A DNA stretch of 64,000 nucleotides from Antedon mediterranea (lineage: Eukaryota; Echinodermata; Crinoidea; Comatulida; Antedonidae): assembly GCF_964355755.1 (NCBI RefSeq), contig NC_092673.1, forward strand, positions 19,411,001 to 19,475,000, in the 5' to 3' direction. Numbering within the stretch: the stretch's first letter is position 1; every line of letters starts with the position of its first letter. The position numbers were made by a program, and so were the translations under genes. Shown piece by piece: positions 33,256 through 48,200 of this stretch. The notes under the pieces were generated by a model. It was given only the letters and a program-made list of their open reading frames with translations, was not told where the DNA came from and did not search any database.

Positions 33256-36200
33256 GTAAAATTCAAATCCAAATCCATCTTCCATTCATAAAATTAATGA
33301 TATAGAAGTCTATTATTAATATAATGGCGGGTTATAGTCTCAGTACTGAAGAGGTTACCCAGTATAAAGATGAAATAAATATACAAAATAGTTGACGATT
33401 TGTTTGTACAGTTTAAGTATATTTATATACCTGTATCAATAGAAATGTATTACAGTATATTGTTTCAAATGTATTTGATGATAATTGATAAATGTAAATG
33501 ATTTTGTAAATTGAATTAAAAGAAATTGACTATCATTATCAAAGAAAAAGCCATCTATATATTAATGCTCCTAAATTATTCACATAATTTTACGTATCTC
33601 CTCCAAAACGTGCTCACATTCGGCACACAATATTTTTTGATGGGCTGCACATGACAGGCTATATCACTTTCCTGAGGATAAACACTAACAAAAGGCAAAA
33701 CACAACAGTAATTTGGCGTCTCAACGGACATGTTTCGCAAGTTGTTACGTCACGTATCAATTACGCAACCTCCCGTTGTGTACCGCAATGGCCAGATCTA
33801 CAAATGCCATCCCGAGTTGCCAAATTAAAACGGTGTTTAGTCTCGGCAGCTGGCCTACTGTATCAACTGATCGCGTCGTTGTATTGCATAAATCACGGAT
33901 AGCTCAGTGAGTAAAACGCCGTGGCCATTGATATCAATATTACTACGTTTGAGTTTGAATCCGCGAAATGTGTAAATAATAAGTATCACCTCTTAAAGCA
34001 AAAAAATAAAAACTAGACCACAATTTAATTAATTAATTACAAAAGTAGGAAAAAAGATAACAAAGCTCTAACAAAAAAATTGCAAAATATCAAAAACTAT
34101 TCAAATAAAACAAAATGTAAATGAATAAAACAAACACACACAAACTAAACAATCCCAATGGTTTGATAACCACAATTACGGAAAACAATTAACAATGTGT
34201 TTAGGTCGTGTTTCCGCAGCAATTTATTTTTCTTTCGATTTACGCCCACTTTTTTATTCTATGTGACTTATTGCATACACATAACTATTTCTGAGCATAA
34301 TTAAAAACAAAGAAAAAATTATAATAAATAAAATAATAATAAAAAAACAAAATAAATAATTTAAAATACTTTAATTCTGAGTTTTAAATTGCTCAAGATA
34401 CTTTTGTTTTTCTAAATTTCTGAGTCTAAGTTTAAAATCATTAATAAACTTATATTTTCAACAATGTTCATTTCTATTAGTTTTTCTTAGTTGAAACATG
34501 TAACCTTTAAAAGGAAATCTATTTTTATTGATTTCAATGATTTTTAACAAATAACGAATAATAGAAATAAAGCAATCAATGTTTAAGGATAGTCTGCCTA
34601 ATTCTGATCTGACAGCCACGCTGGGTGTGCTGTTTCCAATGCCTAAAATAACTCTTGAAAAATGCTTGCTCAAGTTAGTGTTTACCAACCGACCGACATA
34701 GTGAGTTGTAGAGTGGCGTTGCACGTGACTAAAAATCTAATTTTCTTGTTAAATCCCATTTTTTGTTTCCACAATGAATGAATTTTCTTCGCATACTTTT
34801 AAGCCAGCTTAAGAATACTATTTCTCTGTATGTAAAATTAAGCATCATACATAATGTATTTTACCTTGGCTCCTACAATTGTATAAATATCTTATGACTT
34901 CCCATGCAAATAGGCACAAAATAATAAGTAATATTTGAGCATAAACGCTTAAATAATTGTAAAAGTTGTTATGAATTAATGAGCTATAAGTAGAGTACTT
35001 ATACACACAGAATAATAGAATATTGCATTCATATTTTGTTTCTTTTTCTTCCCAACTTTTTTCTGGGAGCCTAGGCTTAAAGTTTTGTACTTATAAAGTT
35101 TCCTTCCACACATACTATGTTTTATTAATTATTATCTTACATGTTTATATAATTATTATTTTATGTATTTTTAATAGTGTGGAGAATATTTATTCAATAT
35201 CTATTGCATTTAATGAATTGAATTGAATTGCAAATATTTATCCTTGGCTTGGTGTAGGCCTACTAAAAAGGTTGAGAATACAGAACAAAAACTGATAGTA
35301 ATGTATGACAATGTTTAACAAACTTGTATATGCTAAGGAACTTTCTTATCCAATACATACAAGATTAAACCATTTAGGTAAGAGTTAAAAATCTATTTCA
35401 AAGACCCATTCCCTACAATTTTCGACGTTTTGTAAAAATAATGCATATATATTACTTTAAAACATTAAACCAGGTTATTCCTTGTCTTATATGTACGTTT
35501 TATGGTAATTTATGATAAAATGAGAGAAACAATGCACTACCTAAGTAGCTCGCAGTTTATTTATTATTATAAAATTTATTAAAATCATTAATAAACTTAT
35601 TTGTTTTCAACTTTCTGATTGTACCAGACGTAGCCATAGCCAGTGGAACAAAACAAATCGTTCACTTGTTTAGCCCAACAATGTTCATTTCTATTAGTTT
35701 TTCTTAGTTGAAACATGTAACATTTAAAAGGAAATCTATTTTTATGCATTTCAATGATTTGTAACCAATAATGAATAATAGAAATAAAGCAATCAATGTT
35801 TTAAGGATAGTCTGCCTAATTCTGATCTGACAGCCATGCTGGGTGTGCTGTTTCCAATGCCTAAAATAAATCTTGAAAAACGTGTCTGTAAATGATCAAT
35901 TGGTGATAAATTCGAAAAGCCCCATGTCTCACTCCCGTAAATTAAAATTGGTAAAACTTTGTCAAAAATGTGTTTCCATATATTCTCTGGTAGGTATTTT
36001 GTTTTGCTATTAATATTATTGATTGTAAATAGTATGTACGTTATTTGCTTTTTGACAATTGTGTTCAATTTGTGTTCAATTGTGTTATTCCACTGACCAT
36101 TTGAATTGAAAACCACTTCCAAGTAAGTATACGATTTAACAACTTCCATTTTAATGTTTATGTATATAAATACCATTTTTCATATTTTCTTAATTTTTTA

Positions 36201-39200
36201 CCATTTTTAAATACCATTATTTTTTATTTGTTTACATTTACACTAAGACCCCATGTGTCACAAAATATTTCCAATATAATTATTAAATTTTGTAAGCCTG
36301 TGTCTGCGAATAGTAATAAATCATCAGCATATAGCAGATGGGTTATAAAGCAATCCCAGAATGGTATTTTTTGTTATTTTGATTTAGCTAGTAATTCATA
36401 AATATATTAAATAGAGATGATGGCAGGGGTGACCCTTGTTGTATTCCAATTGAACATTCAAATAGGAGCGTTAATGAGTTTCCTATTTTTACATGCGCTA
36501 ATAATTGGAAACTAAATAATAATATATATGACGTCATATATATTATTATTTACGCCTATTCTTCTTAATTTTAATAATAGAAAATTATGATTTATAACGT
36601 TTGAGATCAACGAAGCAACAAAATATTCTACCCCTTTTTTTACGTAGATATTTTTGAATTATGCTGTTAAGAATGAAAATATTATCTAATGTGCGGAATC
36701 CCTTGCGAAAACCTGATTGTTCTTGTTAAATAATGTTATTGTTTTCAGTATGGTTAGTTATTGTAGTGTTAAGGATGTTTACAAATATTTTGCCAAGAAT
36801 TGGAATTACAGAAATGCCCCTATATTAAATACTAGGCTAGACTTACCAAATATTTATTTTGTTTTCAAATTTAGCGCCAGCTGAACCGCTGCTTCAATAG
36901 GCTAAAATAGTCCTTGGCTGTACTGCTAATAACTAATTGTACTGTATATTCATTACATTGGTGGTGGGCGGGGGGCGGTGTTCTTCTAAACACCAAGCCC
37001 TTCAAAGTATAACTAAGCTCTACCAAGTGTATAAAGTGTATATTTTACAAAATATTTATATTATACAAACATTTAGAGTGTTAATTGCATTTTAAGCAAT
37101 AAATACATTTAGAGTAATTATGACACATTGTACATTCTAGGCTGATGTTTAAATTTTTTATTTTTTTACAATTAATATTTACAAAAGTGTAGCGTACACA
37201 CATATTGGGGAACTAACGACTGGGGACAGTGGGCACGTTTTCTGAGCGTGCTTTAGTAGGACCAGAAAAGCGCCCTTATTGTAAGCAAAATTGTTTGACA
37301 TCAGCCTAAACCATGGTGGGGCTCGAGTTATATTTATTGTGTTTTGACAAACAGGTATAAAAACAAAATTGGTTTGGTCATAAAACAGAATATAAATAAA
37401 AACATTCAAAAAGTTATTGAAAAAAAGCATATTGAAAACTTACGATAGATGTTTTTAATCGCATTTCCTACTGCCTAATTCTGAATCATACCAGTTATTC
37501 ATTTCAGGATTACTTTATTTTCACTTTACCCATTGAAACCATGCTAATCAACTGTATGTTGCTAGAATTTCAACGATTTAGATTCAGGGTCGCTGTCAAA
37601 AAATGTTGCATAACGTCTATATGTTTGGATGAGTTTGAGTTCCACAATTTTTTTTAGGACATAATTTAAACTAGACATGAAACTCGTCACTTTGACGAGT
37701 TAGTTATCCGCACAAGGACAAACGCCACGTGCACGTCATACGTTGGAATATTGCACACAGATAAAGATTATGGCATTATGACAAGAACTGAAGAATATGA
37801 TATGCTGTTAGTGCTGAATTCTGTCAATTTTGTGTCATATAGTATATACATGCAAACAGTATAATCTGTATACATATTACATACAGTGTAGAATAGGTGA
37901 AATTACGGGACCCGCCATTTATTCCAATTTTTAACATGGCGACGGTATCAAAATGAAACACTTAATTAACAATTTCAGAAGGAAATTATCTCAGGAACAA
38001 CATATTAACGTGTAGAAGAAATTTGAAAACGTAAAATATAGATGCGCACCCTTTTAAATGTGATGAACTATTACGCAAAATATGAAAATACGACTTTTTT
38101 TATTCAACTGGCAATATGATGACGTCACAACATCCGATTGGCAAAATGTTTACATGAATTCGTATCTACAATCCTATAGCTTCCAGAAAACGTTTTAATC
38201 GTGATTATCACATTTTATTCTTACGAGCTATTACAGATTAAAATTTACTGTAAATATGAAATTAATGACCCACGTAATTAAAATTTTTAGGCATGATGAC
38301 GTTATAAAAATTAAAATATTTTTATCTCATGCTAAAGAAAGTTGATTGACCTAGACAATATATAAATATAGGAGAAAAAGGAATACAGATAAGCGTGATG
38401 CGCTCCATTGAATGTGATGAGCAATAACGAAACAGACAAAAATCCTATATTTTACATTCGTGTGGCCATACGATTACGTCACAATGTTTTTTTAGCCTTA
38501 TCGATGCATGATCCGATATCTGCAACTCATCAACTTCTAGATTTTGTAATAAAAATAAACGGTTCACGGTTTACTTTAGAAACTATGACTGTTTAAAAAA
38601 AGACATTATTTTGATGATTTTTTAAGCTTTTTCATAAAAAACGCGCACAAATTGTCTAATTCAACGTGTTCGTATGGCGTTATTTAAACTGGAAAAGGTC
38701 TAAATTGTTTTCAAAATTACTAGGAAAGGCTTGAAAAATATAATTCAAGAGAAAAAAATATGTTTTTATCGCTACGTGCGCACCGCGTGCGTAAAAAAAT
38801 GCGCGCCCGTGGGAATTTTTGACATGCTCAAAATGACATGAAACGCGTAAAAAGAAATTGAGTAGAAATTAATTTTGCGCATTTTGAAATTTTAAATGCG
38901 CGTGCGCGCGTAACTTCATGTGAAACATGCCATTTTTAATCCGTAGAAAGTTTGCCCCTGATATGACTTAAATTTTGTCAAAGTGTCAATACTAAATGAC
39001 TTTTGGTTTTTAATCTATGATCAATCATTGAAATTCATAAAATTGCGCGTAAGTCACGTTGCGCAACTATGACGTCATTCAAAAATAGGAGGTGCACAAC
39101 TTCACGTAAATGCCCATATGTTGTCAAAGTTATGAAATGTTATGTTTACACATTTTAGAGAAACGCGACTCACAAAAAAGGAAGGAAGGAAAGAAGAATA

Positions 39201-42200
39201 ATACAGAAAAAAAATGTTGATCTCATACAATAACAAGGAGTTATCCGCTTGGTATACCAAATAATGTGCAGAGTAATGTCATCAAACAACTAAATAGAGC
39301 CATTATGTTGTTAAATAAGGAAATTCAAATAGGTCCAGATATGTGTTTGTTGTACCGGTACAGCTAATCAACTAGCGAGTCAGTGTACTACACCGTACTA
39401 TAGCTGCTGGTTTGGCGCGAAATGCAAATCACGGCGTGATCCGGAATTCCTTAGTTCCGATTGCACAAATACATCAAAAAACATCTAAAATTCACGAAAT
39501 TGGACCACAGATCAAACATAAATACCATCAAGAATGTTCACAAGTGAAATAATAACGACTGGAAACATCCAAAACACCAAAAAATGTTGCATAACGCCTA
39601 TATGTTTGGATGAGTTTGAGTTCCACACATTTTTTAGGACATAATTAATAACTGTAGAATTGTTAACTGTATACATTTTAGTTTAAAAAAATACATTATT
39701 ATTATAGTATATTCAGAATGAATGATTGCTTGTACACAGTCACCCACAAGTGTTTGTAAGGCTTTGTATCACACAGAGCCTTTATATATAACCTTATACC
39801 ATTGAAACAAAAAAAAGACTTTTAATATAGTGTTTTTTATGAAAATATATAATATGTAATATTTTTGTTTTGTGCATTTTTTTAGATTTACCAAGTACTA
39901 CTGTTGAGCAATTTCAAACACAATTTCAGAAACAGACAAGTGACAAACAGAAAACAAAACTTCTTAAGCCAGAGAGTGGTAAGTTTAAGAATAAGACCTG
40001 CTGTATGTTTTATGATTGTATCTATATATAATTTAACAGAATTGTGATTAAAATGGGATTTCAGTAAAGAGAGAATTAGACGCTAGTGTTATTTAAAAAA
40101 TCATTTCTGAGCGGTACTGTAAAAAGGCGAAAAAGTGTGCAACTGATAACAAATAACAAATGGAGAGATTTTATTTATCATAAATAAAACAAACATTTGA
40201 TTGTTTCCATTTAAAATACTGTAATAATGGAATGAAGCTAGTTTGCAGATTTATGTGGCATGCTTGCTTGATTTTTGCTTGATTGTTGATTTTTAGGTTA
40301 TATGCATTATCATGCGATCACGCGATGTACGCGCGATTTAACGAAATCACGTTTGTAATCATATCTTCACAAGCATGAATCACTTTTAAACAAAATTTTA
40401 AAAATACTATAGATCGTCAGAATGCTCGGGAACACGTATTTTTTATTTCATTTTCTTGAAGTGTACAGTATGTATAATATGTATGATTTGTTATGAAATT
40501 AAGAGAACAAAAGTTGATAAAGTCATCATTAATTGCATTTAAAATTTAAAAAAATTTATTTCGACAATCAAAAAATTATGACATTTTCTTAGGCCGAAAT
40601 AACAAACTTTCTTCTTTCAAAATAAAAGTTCATATATTAAAGTTAAAACTATATAGTTTGACAGTGCATCGTTTTTAAAGATGTCATCATAGTAAAACAT
40701 TATAATTCATTGCGGTATGTAATAATCTATCTGCGCCAAAGTGGTTACTGCATAGTAAATACATGGAGGAATCTTTCTACAACTTTTAGTCAGTTGTGTA
40801 TAGCTCGGTGGTCTGTGCTCGTGTCTATGGCATTTAAGGTACCGAGATCGAGTCTCACATTGGGAAAGGAAATAAGATTTTTTTTTATTATCCATATTGT
40901 TTGTTCAATTTTATTTTTTAGTGTATATACACATAATTTATAATGAAATCTATAAAATGTAAGTAATGTCTTTATTATTATGTAACAATGTGGTTTATGA
41001 CATTATACGCAGAGGGATCTTTGATCGAATTGTGATACCAGCTATTGTATTCCTGTTAGCAAGATCCTATATATAAATAATTAAAGATTCTGAGAAAATC
41101 AATCAATCAATATATCTTTAAAAATCAATTATCTTTATTTAAATCAATGCATATAACCTATAATTCGTCATAGTGACGAATTAAATTCTAGTTTTTTTTA
41201 AACTTTATTTACTCCAGATGTTGAAAAAATCTATTAAAATCTTGATTCAATTTTCAGATATTGCTGCACGTGAATTAGATTTTCAGAAAGCATACAATGA
41301 AGCCTTGAAAGATGGATCCGTTCCAGTCAATCTTGGAATGCTTAAGGTGATTGGACAAGAAGGAGTTGGTAAAACATGCCTCATAAATGCATGTCTTGGA
41401 AAGATGTAAGTAGTTGGACAGTAAAATTGACATTACAAAATACATGTAGGTACTGCCTAATACAGTATGTATAATATGTATGATTTGTTATGAAATTAAG
41501 AGAACAAAAGTTGATAAAGTCATCATTAATTGCATTTAAAATTTAAAAAAATTTATTTCGACAATCAAAAAATTATGACATTTTCTTAGGCCGAAATAAC
41601 AAACTTTCTTCTTTCAAAATAAAAGTTCATATATTAAAGTTAAAACTATATAGTTTGACAGTGCATCGTTTTTAAAGATGTCATCATAGTAAAACATTAT
41701 AATTCATTGCGGTATGTAATAATCTATCTGCGCCAAAGTGGTTACTGCATAGTAAATACATGGAGGAATCTTTCTACAACTTTTAGTCAGTTGTGTATAG
41801 CTCGGTGGTCTGTCGAATTAAATTCTAGTTTTTTTTAAACTTTATTTACTCCAGATGTTGAAAAAATCTATTAAAATCTTGATTCAATTTTCAGATATTG
41901 CTGCACGTGAATTAGATTTTCAGAAAGCATACAATGAAGCCTTGAAAGATGGATCCGTTCCAGTCAATCTTGGAATGCTTAAGGTGATTGGACAAGAAGG
42001 AGTTGGTAAAACATGCCTCATAAATGCATGTCTTGGAAAGATGTAAGTAGTTGGACAGTAAAATTGACATTACAAAATACATGTAGGTACTGCCTAATAC
42101 AGTATGTATAATATGTATGATTTGTTATGAAATTAAGAGAACAAAAGTATAACAATAATAGATAATAGAATTAAATTTTAACATTGTTTTGTAATTTTAA

Positions 42201-45200
42201 ATGAAAGATCATTTTAATTGTTGACTAAATAACTGATTTAAAATGTGTATTTTATAAATAAAGACTATTGAAATAGTAACTACTGGTATCTATAATTAAA
42301 AAGAGAAAATTGAATTTTACAGCACTAAAAATTAATGACATTCATTGTTGGTTTCAAATTATTATATTATTATTATTATATGTATCTCAGATTTGAGGAA
42401 GAACATAAAGTTACAGATGGCATAGCAGTGATAAGGACTGTAAGCACAACATGGAAAGAGGCTAAAGCTGATAGTGGTAAACATGAATACAAATTAGCAT
42501 ATTACTCTTCCCATCATCATAGTCAATGTAACAATATTTATCTTTGATCTCATTATCATAGACACAAACAGGCCCACAATGAAACTGAGATGTAGAATGG
42601 AATTCAATAAATGCATACAACTGTAGTATGATGTCAACAGTCATATTTTCACATACATACAGCAATCGAAATTCCATTTCAGGTCCATTTTAACACACAA
42701 GCTATTGTTTGTTGATGTACTGTAATTGTAATTTTACATTAAATAATCAATCAGTTAAAGTATTGTCATCTATTAATGTATCTGCTGAAATAATACATAC
42801 AAATGTCTTTTTTCTCTACAGGTAATCCTTCAAAACAGTATACAAAAATCGTCACTGACAAATTGAGAGAAAAGAAAACTCTAAACGTATGTCAATAATA
42901 GTGTAATGAAAACATATTAAATGAATAAAGTAGCACCTACAGGACTATTGCAAATCATTCACTTAGGCTTTCTTTTTGATTCTTCAATCCTTTTAAAATT
43001 TACTCTTTTGAGAGTAAATAATATTAGTTTTCTCTTATATTTTTTATATCCATATATTGTTTTTGTTTTATGTGTCAGATTGACATGAAACCACCTGTAG
43101 ATGATGATGATGATGGTATTGTTGTTGACTACAATAACCATGACAACAATGATGGTATGTAACTTTCCCTTAAATTCTAATTATTCTTACATTTTTGTAG
43201 TAAAAGCATTAATAAATAAGTTGCAATCATCAGTTTGCAATTTCTGTCATATTAATATTGTCCCCAAAAACATTTTCTGTAGTAAAAAAAAAGAAACAAT
43301 TAAGGTTTTCAATTATAAAATAACAAAATAAATTTTTAAATTCAACCAAATACCCATTGGCTGGCAGTCAATTTGACTATTTTTTGCTTAAAATTACAGT
43401 TTTTAAGTAAATACATTTTTTTACAATCCAATTTTTGGTCAAAGTGGATAACTATTATGTGACATTAAAATGGCATTTAAAAAAAATTTTTATTTTTTCA
43501 GGGGGACAATACATCTTTAAGTTCATAGTTATTTAAAATTATAAGATTATTAGTTAGATTTTCCAATTTAATGTAACTAAGTATAAAATTATGTTATCAG
43601 ATTTATAACAATATGATGATGGTAATTTGGAGAAAACACGGCGGCGGCCATCCCACTCCTAGACATAGTCCACAGACGCTGTACATGCAGGCTTGATGGG
43701 CATGTTTCTTAGTTAGCAAAGTTAAACAAAGATGAACTAAAACACTTATTAAAACCTTAAAAGGGGCTTACAAAGATGCTTATCTTTTTGTATGAATCTA
43801 GAAGAATCAAAGTGAATTCACAGTCTACACCTACTATATAATATACATATACTAGCTTATACAAATGTGCAGATTAATAGTTTGTATATATTACTGTATC
43901 CTTTCACATCTACCGTCCCCTTTCGCTTACCGTCCCGATGCAAAAGCTCACTAATGATGATAATGAAGACAACTATACTCATAGTAATGACTTTTTAACT
44001 GACTGATTAACTATGATGATTATAGATGATTATAGGACTAAAACAATGATGCTTGTTATGCCGTTTGTGGAATGACCAATAAATTTGTTCCCACTACAGG
44101 TGCTTATACAGTTACTGAAGCTATCCCATTTGATACAGAGCAGCAATTAGATAAAGATGTTATCAAGAAAGTTGAGGAAAATAAGGAGGAGACTTTGGAA
44201 GAAACATTCAACATCTGGGACCATGGGGGACAATTAATCTACCATGGTCTACATCGGGTAAGTAGGTTTCTGTATAGAGAAACATAATTGTATGGCCAAG
44301 GTATAGTTTGATTTTTTCTTTTTTTTTTCCATTAAGTAATCGCAAACATCTTTCCATGGTACTGCATAGTAATATATATAACAATTTAATATTAAATTCT
44401 TGTCATTTGATTGGAGGATTGTGGGTCACATGATATTCAATAGATATATACTATTAAATTTTTAAGTCAGATTACACATTCTTATGTTACACAGTGAGCA
44501 ACCGAAACATGGGAGGCAAGAATAGACTGCGTGTTAAAAAATCAATCTGTATTGTCATGTCTATAATTGTTGTACTTCTCGAATAGTTTAGGCCTTGGCC
44601 TAGCCTCTTGTTAAAAGTATAACACACCTACTTTTAACAAGAGGCTAGGCCATTGAAAAAGTAGCACTCTAATTTTAGACAGGGAGTAAAACAATTAGAC
44701 ACAGCGCACACTACAGGTTAATGAAATGTGATCAGTCAACAACAGCCTCTTCACTGTGTAAAATATGCGCAAAACAAAATTGCAGTATTCGCACACATAT
44801 AACGTTGCACTCTTGATGACATCATTAGGAGAGCATTTATTTATATCATGCGACCCATAATCCTCCAATCAAATAAAAGAATATACTTAGGTGTGTTATA
44901 ATATACAAATAATGAATGTTTACGAGTGCACTGGGGCAAATAATTTCATGTGATAAAAGTAGAACATTTCATCTATCACTAATACATTTTTTTTTCATTG
45001 CATGAATATAAAATATCCATGCCTAATGTTAAAATTGGGTGTCTAGAAAACTCAGATCTAGAAAATCAATATATTATATGAGTATTATTAAAACTGATTA
45101 CTCTGTGTACATTTTCTTACTAATATTGTAACATGTAGTCAACATGTAAATCATAACGGAAATACAGTGCACGTTACCGTTAAAATGTAGGCTTAAAAAT

Positions 45201-48200
45201 TAGGTATGTATAAGTTGGTGTGGGTACGAGTTGGTTGAGGTAGGAGTTAGCCAAGTTGGGAATAGGTATGAGTTATTTTGGGTACGAGTTGACCACTTCT
45301 AGCCTAGTAGGGCCAGGCTGACCCCCTTGTGATACATTGCGATAGCGCCCACACATTGAGCCTTGAATTGAGTTTGTAATAGCTAGACTAGGCCTAAATG
45401 CTAAGCCTATATTTTAAAAGGTGTATACTGTATTTCTTTATGATTTAAGTTGTAGGCCGCTACTACAACTTACAATATTTATTATTAGTAGTAAGAAAAC
45501 GTATAATACTGTAGTATTTCAAACAAGCTACCCTCTGATTAATAATGGAACGATCCATTTGACAATCTGGGTTTTCTAGTTTCATTCTGGAACTAGAAAA
45601 CTCAGATCTTGATATGTGAGTTTTATAGATCTAGAAAAGTCAGATATCTGAGTTTTCTTGATCTTAGCTTTCTAGACACCAGTTAAGATTACAAATTTTC
45701 AGTAGCTTTTTGCCACAAATCAAAAAATGTGTGTATACGGCCAAACAGCGTTGAAACACCGGTTTATGTCAGATCACCGAAGTTAAGCAATGTTGGGCCC
45801 GGTTGCATTCACGGCGGGTGCTGTATACCAGAAAGCGATGGTGTAATGATAATATCAGACTAGCATGTAATAGGCATGGGTTCAAATCTATCGGTACCAT
45901 ACAACTGTATCCTTAGGCAAGATGCTCTCATTGCCTCGTCCTTCGGATTGGATGTAAACTCGTCTCGTGATCTGGTAGGCGCTGCACTGCTGCCTAATCC
46001 GAATTTCCTCAGTTTTCAGTTAGGCTTCAGGACAACTATTATTATAATACCTTTACCTTTTACCTTTATGAAAGTCTTTATTCATTCATTCATTCATTCA
46101 ATCTTTTATTTCGGAATCTCTGGTCCATAGAAAGTAAAAATTACATATATATGAAATAAAATAAACAAGACTAATTACTACTACTCATCTCAGGATGGCA
46201 TTCCACCTGGAGAGCATCTTCGACTTAACTAAGACGTTGCTTATAATCGTTGAGACTAAAACATTTTCGCTTGCATTTAGTCTACCCATCAGGCCATATA
46301 TTGATTTTTTTAACAATTCATAAAAAGAAGGAATTCTACATTCCGTAAACATAAGGCTGGCACTGCAATGTCGAGGCATTTGTTGCAACAATACAATTTA
46401 AAATAATGTTTGTTCATATGTTGTCAGAATATTAATCTGTCAATATTTGAATATTTTTGCAGATGTTCATAACACTACAAGCACTATACATTGTTGTGTT
46501 TGATCTCAGTAAACCATTGGATGATCTTGCTACTTTCATTGATTCTACTGGAGTAAGTATTTCTAGAGCATGGCAGCAGTAAGGCATTGTGATTGAACAA
46601 GTCTTCTAATTTATAAGAACATGCATTTTATGCATTAAAATTTTAATACCTTCCAAATAAGATGTACAGTAGTAATGAATGCTTTCAAAAACTAACCATT
46701 TCAAGTTTAACTGTGGTTAAGTGTTCTCATAATGTTTTTTTTTTTACAGGAAACGTGTAAACATCATTGGACCAATCTGCAGTTCATATTATCTTACATC
46801 CTGTCAGTTTATTCTCATAGTCGTATTGTGGAAGAAGATGAAGAGAATGAAGTTCACAAACCAACTATCCTTATTGTGGGTACACATAAGGGTAAGCTTG
46901 GTGAGACTGAAGAACAACAAAATGTTGAGGTTAATGCTTCTTTTTTTTCTACATTATTAAAGATAGCGATAACCAAAGATACGTTGCTGCTCTAAAAGTA
47001 AATTTAACAAAAATTAGAGTACATATTTATAACTTAAGCCATCACATAAAAAGTTTAAATTTAAATCTTACTTAAAATAAATTACAGAATTTACACATTC
47101 GTATATAGATGTAAATCTTTATTTACAAACAGGCAGAAAAGATGTTTAAAAAGATTCAAGATGGGCTTAAAACAAAACCCTATGGAAAACATGTGTACCA
47201 ATATTTTGCCATTGAAAACAGCCAAGAAACGACAGATAAGAGCTTTAGTGATCTCAAACAAGTTATTGATGACCTTATGAAAGCTTTAGAAAAGGAAATT
47301 CCTTTAAAGTGGATGCGTTTTCGATGTGGACTAGATGATCTAAGGAGAGAAAAACAGCCCTCTTTTTCTTTGTGTTCTTTAGAAGAGGTAAAGGTTATTT
47401 TTTATCATTCTTCAAAACATTTTAGGAAATAATATTGTATAGAATATTTATCAAGTATCTATTAAAAAGAAAGTCTAAATATAATTTTCAAAATGATCTT
47501 TATACTGGAATTTGTCATAACCATTTAAATAACAATATTCAAGATCATAATTTCATCTTTTATATATGTTGCCATTGTTTTATTTATAATTGTTACTAAA
47601 TACTGACCTAATAATTGACAAAATTCCTGATAATTGCTTAGTTTTTTTTCGTGCCACTATCGAATAACATTGTTTTTAAAACATGCACAAAAATAATAGA
47701 AAAAAGTATACTTTGTATAATTATTTATTATTACATCAATTAATATGAATTTATATATGTAACATTTATTTATATTCTCTACACTGAATTACCAAAAAGT
47801 GTTATTTACTAAAACAATTGATGCTGTTAAAGACCAAAATAATGTTGGTAATAAATACATACCTACATCTTACAAAAACTGAATAGGATTTCATTAAAAA
47901 AAATCTGATTAACACTAATTTTTAAAGCTCAAAACCCTGGCAAGTAATAATGGTATTGTTGACAAAAAACCCAAATCAGTCCTGCTTATAAACTTGCACG
48001 ATCATGGTGAAATTGTTTACATGCCTGACAACGAATTACTAAGCAATAAAGCAGTGTTAGATCCAATGAGACTGGTTGAAATTGTTACGACATTTGTAAC
48101 TGTGGTTCCCCCAAAAAAATCTGTAAGTAGACTCATGTAATGTCTTGCATTTTAAAAACGTGTTACAGTAACATAATTACTCCTGTTCTGTGCTAAATTT

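Larger units (their letters stand above)
41177..42148 (+). repeat. recent tandem duplication containing Roco exon 3
   Basis: 41177-41511 and 41814-42148 are identical by eye (offset 637 bp). The segment between, 41462-41813, is a copy of 40465-40816 (offset 997 bp). A 46-bp word starting 'acagtatgtataatatg' occurs at 40465, 41462 and 42099. It marks the repeated ends through which unequal exchange may have acted, followed by loss of 360 bp (40817-41176) from the second copy. Confidence 0.9.

Noticed and set aside
33651-33910. Small overlapping plus-strand frames as a gene
   Set aside because: Two frames are open by chance; no motif or splice context, and they run into a tRNA-like repeat.
33893-33965. 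Functional tRNA gene
   Set aside because: A and B boxes are recognisable, but no acceptor or anticodon stem forms.
40801-40866. Functional tRNA gene
   Set aside because: Only A- and B-box-like words; no cloverleaf, and it sits in a dispersed repeat.
41218-41257. Exon 3 starting at the upstream acceptor (41217)
   Set aside because: Joined to exon 2 in phase 1 it gives an early stop; only the acceptor at 41257 keeps the frame.
45733-45832. Functional 5S rRNA gene
   Set aside because: The 3' third is deleted and replaced by a tRNA-like unit, and the sequence has many changes; it fits a SINE head.
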